DNA of 11,508 nucleotides from Baffinella frigidus (taxonomy: Eukaryota; Cryptophyceae; Cryptomonadales; Baffinellaceae). Made by a program: the position numbers and the translations under genes. Of this stretch, positions 1 through 7,100 are shown piece after piece; position 1 is the stretch's first letter; the number at the start of each line of letters is the position of its first letter. The notes beneath the pieces are model-generated. The model had not been told where the DNA came from, did not search any database, and saw only the letters and a list, made by a program, of their open reading frames with translations. Where the stretch lies: contig MU646866.1 in the NCBI GenBank assembly GCA_026770585.1, positions 275,093-286,600 of the forward strand, written 5' to 3'.

Positions 1-429
1 CCCCCCGCCCAGATTTAGGGTGAAGGGTGTAGGATCATCGCAAGCCTGCGGTTAGGGTTTGAGGTTCGGGGTTGAGGACCACTGGGAACACTACGGGGAA
101 CCGTGCTTAAGTCGATGATTGCATTCTTGCCAAGAAACCAGCCAAAAGTCAGCAATTTGTCACGCCCCTCCCTGGAAATCCGGGGAGCTATGTTTCTCGT
201 AGCCTACCGAGCGGTTAGGGTGTACTACTGAACCTCGCTGGCGTGCCTTACGGTTTTGCCCTCAAGGCTTTTAAACTCTGGTTGTAAACCAATTTGAAGT
301 CAATTCCTGTGAAGAATTATGTCCAAAGTTGTGAAATTTCTTTTTGTGTGACCCGACCAGGGCCCTGTTTCAAGGCCGGGAGGAAATCGAAAGGCACGCT
401 TAGGAGCTTCAGTAGTAGGGTTAGGGTCT
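1..429. other. Non-coding stretch, left edge
   Basis: This should be intron of the cysteine synthase gene. A few GGTTAGGGTT-like words are present. I see no exon resembling the next part of cysteine synthase on the minus strand, and the short open frame at 294-521 runs into a fold-back repeat. Confidence 0.4.
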
Positions 430-569
430 TTATCCGGGGAAACCTATTTTTCTTTCATTTGATGGCAACGAAAATTACTACACAATTCGTTCTTATTAGT
501 AATATAAAAGAATCTGTGTAGTAATTTTGATTGTCATCAAATGAAAGAAAAATAATTTTCCCCGGATAA
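430..569. repeat. Inverted repeat / fold-back element
   Basis: Arms of about 55 bp (430-484 and 515-569) pair with a loop of about 30 nt. The arms carry ttatccgggga at the outside and aaaattactacaca at the inside, with a few mismatches. It looks like a MITE without coding capacity. No clear target duplication was found. Confidence 0.75.
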
Positions 570-599
570 GTCTAGAGTTAGCCGCAGCAGTTATCTCCA

Positions 600-1000
600 G
601 CCTGGTTTAATGATCTATGTTTTCATGTCTTATGGTTTGGGGTTTATGGTGTATGGTTTTTGTTTTATGGTTTGGGGTTTATGGTGAATGGTGTCGGGTT
701 ACCTGGATTAACGGTCTATGTTTTCATGTTTTATGGTTTGGGGTTTATGGTGTATGGTTTATGTTTTATGTTTTGGGGTTTATGATGTATAGCTTTTGTT
801 TTATGATTTGGATTTTATGGTGTATGGTTTTGGTCTTATGGTTTGGTGTTTATGGAGTATGGTTTTTGTTTTATGGTTTGGGGTTTATGGTGTACGGTTT
901 TTGTTTCATGGTTTGGGATTTATGGTGTGTGGTTCTGGTTTCATGGTTTGGGGTGTATGGTGTATGGTTTACACCATAAACCGTAAACCATACACCATAA
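600..1000. repeat. Degenerate minisatellite of GTTTATGGTGTATGGTTT units
   Basis: Irregular tandem units of roughly 30 bp built from atggtttggggtttatgg and tgtatggttttt. The run ends in a 14-bp perfect inverted repeat (959-972 and 983-996, ggtgtatggtttac). The overlapping open frames are low-complexity Trp/Val/Phe/Gly translations of the repeat, not genes. It may be a diverged form of the TTTAGGG array next to it. Confidence 0.8.
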
Positions 1001-1034
1001 ACCCCACACGTGTGGTGTGTGGTGTTTGGGGTAC

Positions 1035-1114
1035 CCGATGCGGTCTTTCACGGAGTTGCACGGCTGCATCGACTCCATCTTCAGCAGGATCTCCGCCTTG
1101 CACTCGCCCTGGAT
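1035..1114 (-). CDS. cysK: Cysteine synthase exon 4: PLP-lysine exon
   Basis: An 80-nt exon with acceptor cccctcag before 1114 and donor CATCGG|gtaccc after 1035. It encodes IQGECKAEILLKMESM, then QPCNSVKDRI, and ends in the first two bases of a Gly codon (phase 2). The K in NSVKDR is the family's Schiff-base lysine. Two acceptor-side copies of this exon lie upstream in the same intron (1190-1226 and 1318-1352). The next exon was not found between 1 and 1034, so the gene continues off the left edge. Confidence 0.92.
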
Positions 1115-3596
1115 CTGAGGGGGTGGGGAGTGGGGTTTAGGGTGTGGGGTTTGGGGTTTGGGATGTAGGGTTTAGGGTTCAGCGTTGAGGAGGATCTCCG
1201 CCTTGCAGTCGCCCAGGATCTGAGGGTTTGGGGTGTGCGGTTTAGGGTTTAGGGTTTGGGGTTTGGGGTTTGTGGTTTAGGGTCAAGGGTTTAGGGTTTA
1301 GGGTTCAGGGTTTGGGGATAATCTCCGCCTTGCACTCCCCGAGGATCTTCGGGTTTGGGATTTGGGGTTTGGGGTTTAGGGTTTAGGGTTTAGGATTTAG
1401 GGTTTAGGGTTACGGGTTACGGGTTTAGGGTTACGGGTTTAGGGTTCAGGGTTTAGGGTTTGGGGTTTAGGGTGTGGGGTTCAATCAGCGGCTTAAACCG
1501 TAGGGTTTAGGGTTCAGGGTTCAGGGTTTGGGTTTTGGGGGTTGGGTTTGGGGGTTTGGGGTTTGGGATTTCGGTTTCGGATTTAGTGTTTCGGGGGTTT
1601 CGAGCTTCGGGGTTGGAAATCTCGAAACACTTTTCCGAAATGGAGTAGGGGTCGGGACTAGAGATGGATTCGGGGTCGGGGCTAACCTCCTTGGGGAGAC
1701 GCAGGAGCGGGGTCCGGCCGATCACCTGCGCCACACAGTTTCGGGTTTAGGGAAGAGCGTTCGTTTCGGGTTTCGGGGTTCGGGTTTCAGGTTTCGGGTT
1801 TCGGGATTCGGGATTCGTGGTCCGGGTTTCGGGTTTCAGATTTCAGGAACAGAGGGCGTCGGACTCAGACCGTCTAGTGTAGCGCGGGCTCAGGACACAG
1901 GGTGTCTTTAGGCGTTAGGCTTCCGGCTTTCGGGTTTCGGGAGACCTCCGTGATGTCGTTAGCGATCTTGGGGTGTTCGAGGTTGTACTTCATCGCGACA
2001 CTTGCGACGCGCGGCGCCGCCGCCCCTGCAGACCCCGTCACGTACTTTCAAAATACGAAAAATCGTTGATCCCGTTGACTTGACAAGTCATGAAGCGAGG
2101 GAAATTCTCCTCTACGACATTTATACTTCATTGCGACACTTGCAACACGCGGTGCCGCGGCCCCTGCGGAACCCATCACGTACTTTTACATTGTAGATAG
2201 TACCGCGATTCTCTTTTAAAAACACGGGTCGCGTACTTTTAGATTGCAAATTGTACCGCCAAGCACTTTAAAAACGCGGGTCTCGTACTTTTAGATTGTA
2301 TATATAGTACCACGAAGGATCTAATTTAACATGTCGCTGGCGATCTTGGGGTGTTCGAGGTTATCCCTTAAGTGGCCAGTAGGCTCATACGCCCTACGGT
2401 GGGCCCTAGGACCTGCCTAGGGCGAGTTAGGGTGGATATTCACCCTATGGTCACTCAAGGGATACTTGATCGCGACACGCGCGCCGGCGTCATGGCTTAG
2501 TGTTGAGGGGTTTTATCTCAGAAAACGAGTTCTAAAACTCGTTTTCTTAAGTCAATTCCCCTACAAATGTTTCAACTTATGCGGAGAGTGAAAAATAAGT
2601 TGACGAATTTGTAGGGGGGTTGACTTAAGAAAACAAGTTATAAAACTCGTTTTCTGAGATAAGGTTAGGGGTGTTGCGGGGACCGGGATCCGTCAGGGTT
2701 CGACAAGGAATCAGGGTTCAGGGTTTAGGGTTGACGAGAGAGATATGACCCCCTACAAGGGTAAGGTGGTAGAGGTCACAGACCCCTACCAGGGTTTAGG
2801 GTTTACGAGAGATGCGCCGCTCTTGCGGACCACGCTCTATGTATTCTCGTGCCACGAATTTGAAAAATGCTCGGTACAAAGACATCTGATTGAGGAGGCA
2901 ACCGCTGCGGATCTCCCCCGGACGAGTACTTGATTTAAATGCTCGCTCCCACAATTTGAATACTCGCTCCAATAGGGAATTGGAGCTTTTCAGAAAGAAG
3001 GCGGACGGCTCCATTTCCCTCCACACCGCGGACTTCGAAGGGGGGTTGAATAACCCCTAAGCGATAAGACCTAGGACCCTACGGTAGGCAACCCGAGGGA
3101 CATCGGGGGACCACGAGAATCACTTCCCACGGACCATCCCTCCAAAGTCAAGTACTGTTTTTCGTTCAAGGTTTCCGAATTTGTATCAGGGGGAGGTTGC
3201 CGCACAAAGCCCCCCCGGGTATCCTGATCCAAAAAAGGGTCTCATCAGGATGAGAACACGGAGCGAGGAGGCTAAATTTAGCGGGAACAGTGGGGCGATC
3301 CGCCGCGCTTGCCAGCCAACCCGGTTCGCCACGATAATGACAGCCTGTCCCGGGGGCTCTCCGGCCCCTCTTTACCGTCCCGTTTGATCGCACAGTGGGG
3401 GCATTGCCAGCAGCACGGCTGCGGGCTAGGGAGATCCGCCCCACGCATGCACACCAGGGGGTGCAGAGAGGGGCGGTGTACGGCATGCGGAGCGGGGCAG
3501 CGCGGCAGCGCGCGCCGGGATCAACGACGACGGGGAGAAGGCCGCGGCGACCCCGAGGAGGGACGCCAGGAACACGCTATGCGTGAAGGAAGTCAT
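1035..3596 (-). CDS. cysK: Cysteine synthase (O-acetylserine (thiol)lyase), plastid-targeted, 5' part of a spliced gene
   Basis: PLP enzyme that replaces the acetate of O-acetylserine with sulfide to make cysteine, the last step of sulfate assimilation. Four exons were assembled by hand: 3596-3482 (or to 3455), 2025-1946, 1725-1687 and 1114-1035; all junctions are GT-AG and phases match (1, 0, 0). The protein runs signal peptide, transit peptide, then KIANDITE, VIGRTPLLRLPKE, GECKAEILLKMESMQPC, NSVKDRI. The last motif holds the lysine (K of SVKDR) that binds PLP in this family. The MESMQPC-NSVKDRI wording matches cysteine synthases better than cystathionine beta-synthases. The C-terminal two thirds and the rest of the gene lie beyond the left edge. 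Introns hold degenerate TTTAGGG (plus strand), MITEs and partial exon copies. Motifs are read directly; plastid location is inferred from the presequence. Confidence 0.9.
1190..1226 (-). repeat. Acceptor-side copy of cysteine synthase exon 4
   Basis: Matches the first about 33 nt of exon 4 and its acceptor (ccctcag). It would read ILGDCKAEILL before dissolving into repeat. It lacks the PLP lysine and any donor. Confidence 0.85.
1318..1352 (-). repeat. Second acceptor-side copy of cysteine synthase exon 4
   Basis: Reads ILGECKAEII after a cgaag acceptor and stops at the same region of the exon as the copy at 1190. Both copies have ILG where the intact exon has IQG. Confidence 0.83.
1687..1725 (-). 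CDS. cysK: Cysteine synthase exon 3: VIGRTPLLRLPKE
   Basis: A 39-nt exon, phase 0 at both ends, with acceptor gtggcgcag and donor AAGGAG|gttagc. VIGRTPLLRLPKE is the conserved N-terminal signature of the cysteine synthase / beta-substituting PLP enzyme fold. It joins exon 2 to give ITE-VIGRTPLL without gap or frameshift. Confidence 0.9.
1740..1940. repeat. GGGTTTCGGG-type degenerate telomere-like tract, intron 2 of cysteine synthase
   Basis: Repeated cgggtttcggg / ttcgggattcggg words dominate 1740-1840 and 1918-1942. The middle (about 1845-1915) is unique sequence in which I see no exon. Confidence 0.65.
1946..2025 (-). CDS. cysK: Cysteine synthase exon 2: end of transit peptide and start of mature enzyme
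   Basis: Acceptor ctgcag lies just before 2025 and donor ACGGAG|gtctcc just after 1946. Read in phase, it gives AAAPRVASVA, then MKYNLEHPKIANDITE. KIANDITE corresponds to the conserved N-terminal segment just before the VIGRTPL motif in cysteine synthases. The ATG at 1993 is an alternative start that would give a form without presequence, but the open frame and Ala/Arg/Pro-rich stretch upstream, together with the acceptor, favour an internal Met. Partial copies of this exon lie in the upstream intron at 2121-2190 and around 2331-2490. Confidence 0.82.
2121..2190 (-). repeat. Acceptor-side copy of cysteine synthase exon 2
   Basis: Matches 1986-2053 with scattered changes: the MKY start region, Ala/Arg-rich part, a cgcag acceptor and the following intron bases (cacgtactttt). 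The copied block therefore spans the intron-exon boundary. In the copy the frame hits a stop just after MKY. Confidence 0.8.
2185..2330. repeat. Short tandem repeat, about 55-bp unit
   Basis: Three imperfect units carry gcgtacttttagattgta, then agtaccgc and ctttaaaaacgcgggtc, at about 2187, 2231 and 2287. It lies between two copies of exon 2 and shares its first words with their intron flank. Confidence 0.7.
2331..2490 (-). repeat. Exon 2 copy of cysteine synthase, split by a MITE
   Basis: 2331-2361 matches the inner part of exon 2 (LEHPKIA-SD). 2465-2490 matches its start (cgcgatcaag) and upstream bases. The 99-bp element at 2364-2462 sits between them, so the copy is older than the insertion. 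Confidence 0.8.
2364..2462. mobile_element. MITE family 1, copy 1 (TA target duplication)
   Basis: 99 bp with inverted ends tcccttaagtgg / ccactcaaggga-type, flanked by TA at 2362-2363 and 2463-2464. The second copy at 9915-10015 shares ends and core (acgccctac, gggccctaggacctgcc). TA duplication and size suggest a Tc1/mariner-type non-autonomous element. No transposase is present. Confidence 0.82.
2513..2662. repeat. Nested inverted repeat / fold-back element
   Basis: Two 68-bp arms (2513-2580, 2595-2662), close to 90% complementary, with a 14-nt loop. Each arm contains its own palindrome (gaaaacgagtt / aactcgttttc), so the RNA or DNA could fold as one long hairpin or as two short ones. Confidence 0.85.
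2663..3454. other. Rest of cysteine synthase intron 1
   Basis: Contains two short gggtttagggtt words near 2705 and 2795 that each precede a gacgagag / tacgagag word, a family 2 MITE fragment at 3021-3110, and GC-rich unique sequence from 3200. I found no convincing exon. The short open frames here have no recognisable motif. Confidence 0.4.
3021..3110 (-). mobile_element. MITE family 2, truncated copy
   Basis: Starts with the terminal repeat ccacaccgcggacttcgaag and continues through ttgaataacccctaagcgat and ggaccctacggtaggcaac, matching the inner right part of the full element at 5336-5496 in reverse orientation. The other end is missing. Confidence 0.75.
3482..3596 (-). CDS. cysK: Cysteine synthase exon 1: signal peptide plus start of transit peptide
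   Basis: Starts at the ATG at 3596. Residues 1-19 (MTSFTHSVFLASLLGVAAA) form a short signal peptide with hydrophobic core VFLASLLGVAAA. Residues 17-29 continue AAAFSPSSLIPAR, placing F at the predicted cleavage point, followed by a Ser/Pro/Arg/Ala-rich stretch without acidic residues. This is the two-part presequence of complex plastids, where F after the signal peptide is characteristic of red-derived plastids. Two donors give the phase 1 needed by the next exon: GT after 3482 (TGC C|gtacac) or GT after 3455 (CCT G|gtgtgc). The first resembles other donors in the window (gtacac, gtaccc). cDNA would decide. The frame stays open past both donors, to a stop further left. Confidence 0.75.
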
Positions 3597-3879
3597 CGTG
3601 CAGGGATTCGTGTAAATTCTCTAAACCGGCAAAATCCGGTTAGAATTAACTTTTGGGGAAAGTTGATTCAACGGAGGAGGGGGTCAATTTCAAAGTCAAC
3701 TCGTAAAGAACCTGCAGTCAACTTATGGAAGAATCGAGTCGCTTGGGAAGGTTCTGCCTGTGCGTCAACTTTTGGTTGCCTCTATCACGTCTAAAGTGGT
3801 CAAATCCGTAAATCGCCGTTTTGCCAGGAGGAGAGCGGCTCGGCGCGGGCGCTTCCTTCGGAAGTGCTGAGGGATTGAC
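3597..3879. promoter_or_regulatory. Divergent (head-to-head) intergenic region, likely bidirectional promoter
   Basis: 283 bp separate the two opposed start codons and lack telomere-like repeat, unlike almost all other non-coding DNA here. The region carries a cluster of GTCAA/TTGAC-core words (at about 3661, 3684, 3696, 3717, 3766 and 3799) and a near-perfect palindrome at about 3640-3670 (gaattaactttt / aaagttgattc). A smaller palindrome accggcaaaatccggt lies just before it. No clear TATA box is seen. Promoter function is inferred from position. Confidence 0.55.
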
Positions 3880-4170
3880 ATGAACGCGGGGCTCGGGCGG
3901 GTGGTCAACATCTGGTGCTGGCCCGAGCTCATCCTCGGGTGCATACAGTTCCTCCTGGGGTATCGGATAAAGCAACCAGCCATGGCCCAGAAGGACCCCA
4001 TGCTCGCGGACCACTCGGTCTTCGAACTCTGCGCGCAAGAGGAGATCCGGCCGGGGCGCTCCGTCAACGTCCTCCACCTCCCTTTCTCTCCTACAGGGGG
4101 CAGCGCCGACGACCTCACCATTTTCTTCGCCCACGGGTCCATGGCAAACATGCAGCAATTCGAGACCCAG
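3880..4170 (+). CDS. ABHD8-like hydrolase exon 1: N-terminal hydrophobic region and oxyanion loop
   Basis: Begins at the ATG at 3880; an in-frame TGA at 3868 rules out an extension without another exon. It is 97 codons long and ends in CCCAG|gtgcac, phase 0. Residues 8-28 (VVNIWCWPELILGCIQFLLGY) are hydrophobic enough for a membrane anchor. Residues 80-97 (TIFFAHGSMANMQQFETQ) are beta-strand 3 plus the HG oxyanion loop with the SMA-M-QF pattern typical of ABHD8-like proteins. No plastid presequence is seen. Confidence 0.85.
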
Positions 4171-7100
4171 GTGCACCCACACCCGCGTCCCCCTCCCAGG
4201 CCAACCAGCCTCGCTCTCCATCCCCCCCCCCGATCCTTGCGCCTCTCCAACGTCTCCACGCGGACCGATTCCTCCCCCGCCATTGCCTCGCTGCCTGGGG
4301 CCACGAGGCCCACGTTCCGCCAACCCCTGCACGACCGCTGATCGCCCCTCAACGGACAGATACTGCACTTCCGGGGGCGCTGCCACGTGGTAGCATACGA
4401 CGCGTTCGGATGCGGGCGATCTCCCAAACCGCGCGATTTCTCCGCATATTCATTCCAGGAAATGATGGCAGGTGCACCCCCGCATCCCCGTTGCCCACTC
4501 TGCAACATGCAACCCCCTCCAGCCCATCTGGGCCGGAGCCCCCCCCCCCCCCCCCCCGAACACGGCGGAAGGGTGTGCAGGAGCAGCCGGCGCATCCGGG
4601 CGTTTTGTTGCCAGGTGTGCTGAGGGTGCGGCGTCGCGGGCGCGGCCGCAGCTTGTGTGCCACAGGAGGACCGCCGCCAATGCGGCAAAAACTCGCGGCT
4701 GGTGGCGCACGGGGGGGGGGTGCAGCGCGCGGCGCACACACGCTGACGGGTGCTGCCTGATCGCGGTGCCTGGTCGTGGTGGGCGTCGCATGCGCAGCGC
4801 GGTGTGAGATGCGTGCGGGGGGGGCTAGCTCTGCGTCAAGTCTTTTTGGGCTCACCAATTTGGTGGGCCCGGGTCTTTCCCGCCCCAAAGTTAACGGATT
4901 TGTACCGCAAACCCAGATTGTCAATTTGAAAATAATCGCCCCGAAACGGTCTGTTTCAGAAATCGGGCTTGTTCCATATAACATCACCGTTACTGTGGCT
5001 TGTAGAGCAGTGTTGTCCAATCAGGAGGCTACGATGGCCACTCAGCCCCGGATATCCGGGGTAACGGGACCAATTTCCAATACAAATGGAAGAAACGGAT
5101 CCAATTCTGGTTCCAAAGTGTTCCCTGTACTACACGGGAGGACTGAACCGTTTAAAACGCCCCAGCGTATTTTTAAAATTTGTACCACAATCCTCCACTT
5201 GTGGAGATAATTTGAGGAAATGATTAACTTTGATTTTAGATGGACCGCCCAGGAGAGGCTGTGGTTACCTGGATAAGAGGTTTAGCCCTCCCGCGTAGCA
5301 GTCTTTTGAGCGGTGTTGGAGATCGTGTTTGCATACCACACAGAGGGCTACGAAGGGATTTTCGGGCACTCAGTGCCCGAGTTTCTGTTACCTTGTCCGC
5401 AGGAACCCCCCTATGTCCCTACGGGTTGCCTACCGTAGGGTCCTAGATCTTGTCGCTTAGGGGTTATTCAAAATCCCCTCGAAGTCCGCTGTGTGGTAGC
5501 AAGACCCGGCAACCCTGATCGAGGCTTGGAGCAGTGTTTTCGATGGAAGAGCTCTTTCTGGCAGATTGGGAGGCCATTTTTGCTAAGTACAAGACCCTAC
5601 ACACGGTGGACTACGGACCTTTCAACAAAAGTCGACTTATCCAGAGACAATTAACTTTTAGGATTTTATGGTGTAAATTTGGTCACGTGACACCCCAGAA
5701 TCCGGCCCAAATTCAAATCTGAAACCCTCGAAGCCCACCGAGTGGTTGGAGGCCATTTCTGCAAAGTACAAGACCCTTACCGTGGACCGTCTTGCTTGAC
5801 GGAAGGACCTAAACGCTAAACCCTGCACCCGAAACGCTAAACGCTAAACCCAGACGCCTAAACCCTAAACCCTAAACCGTTCCCGGCAGATATGGACACG
5901 ATTTTCGCAAAGTACGAGCCGCGGCGCAACGTTGTTAAACCCTAAACCCTAATCCCTACTCCCGGTAGATATGGAGACGATTTTTGCAAAGTACAAGACG
6001 CGGCGCAACATCGTGGTGGGACACTCCTTCGGAACCTCCCTCCTCTTCAACGTACACACCCCACCCCACACACCGCACTTCAAAGGCATTTTCGGCCCAA
6101 ATCGGACCGAGTTTTCATTGCCTTATCCGTAGAAACCCCCCTATGTCCCTGCGGGTTGCCTACCGTAGGGTCCTCGGCCTCATCGCTTAGGGTTATTCAA
6201 AATCTCTATTTTTTGCAAAGTACACGGCACGGCGCAACATGGTCGTGGGGCACTCGTTCGGGACCTCCCTCCTCTTCAACATACACCTTTCTCCACATGT
6301 GACCCCATTGCAATGCTGATAGATGTATGGCACGTGACTGACACTGTGTGATGCTGTCCTCTTCCCTGATTAGTGGAGACATTGTGGTGGGGCACTCCTT
6401 CGGAACCTCCCTCCCCTTCAACGTACCCCCCCTAGCTCCCACGCCAGAATGATCCAAGGAAACCGACGCCTTATCCACGTAGAAGATCTGACGTGGTTGA
6501 CCCAAGAATGCAAGGTCTCTCCCTTGAAAGATGTCAAAAGTGGATGTTTCGATCCCTCTGGCGTGGTCTGGTTTGTCCAAGCAAAGTTGGGCACGTAGAC
6601 ATTTCACACCCCCCGAAATTTCACAGGTGAAGTTTTACACCCCCCCCATGAAATTCACCTGTGAAAATTCGGGGGGGGGCGAAATATCTACGTGCCCAAC
6701 TTTACTCGGACAGATCTAGGCTCCCCCCCACAGAGCGCCAAGAGTGGGCTTCGCAGCGATTTTCGGCCGGGGTTCTGGTCGAAGTTCCGGTTGTTTCTTA
6801 GCAATGGGTAAGAGTTGTACCAGGAAAATAGATGGACGTTGTCTGCGAAGCCCGCGTTTCAACCTCGGAACATAACAGAATCTGTGGGTCAAGACGCTCA
6901 TCTTAGCCTTCTTTGTATGCCTAAAATAGCACACCCACTCTTATCTTCGGCGTTGGAAGCCTTAAGATCGCCACAGATTCTGGTATGTCACGAAATTAGA
7001 TGAGGGACAGCAGAGACGGTGCACACATTCCGCAAAGAAATTCATGATTATCGTGAATTCCCCGCTTGAAATCATACATGTTTTCTGAATCCTTGCGGGA

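Larger units (their letters stand above)
1121..1560. repeat. Telomere-like TTTAGGG array, degenerate, in intron 3 of cysteine synthase
   Basis: Runs of ggtttagggttt, ggggtttgggg and ttacgggtttaggg on the plus strand, so CCCTAAA on the sense strand of the gene. The array is interrupted by two partial copies of exon 4. No exon was seen in the rest of this intron up to 1686; 1560-1650 is a more diverged version (gggtttcggg words). Confidence 0.9.

Noticed and set aside
120-300. Possible end of an LTR retrotransposon (ttgtcacgcccctcc...)
   Set aside because: No second LTR, primer-binding site or polymerase frame is visible.
617-1140. Two overlapping open frames rich in Trp, Phe, Gly and Val
   Set aside because: They are translations of the GTTTATGG minisatellite, and the second runs antisense through exon 4 of cysteine synthase.
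1035-1993. Cystathionine beta-synthase instead of cysteine synthase
   Set aside because: The two share the SVKDRI motif, but the MESMQPC stretch before it and VIGRTPLLRL fit cysteine synthase better. A database search of the joined exons would settle it.
3765-4760. Large overlapping open frames on both strands, up to 324 codons
   Set aside because: GC-rich composition keeps several frames open. Only the exon 1 and exon 2 frames of the hydrolase carry family motifs; the others are Pro/Arg/Gly-rich shadows.
4776-5210. 144-codon open frame in hydrolase intron 2
   Set aside because: No motif, signal or family pattern recognised, and it lies inside an intron bounded by good splice sites. It could be an old element.
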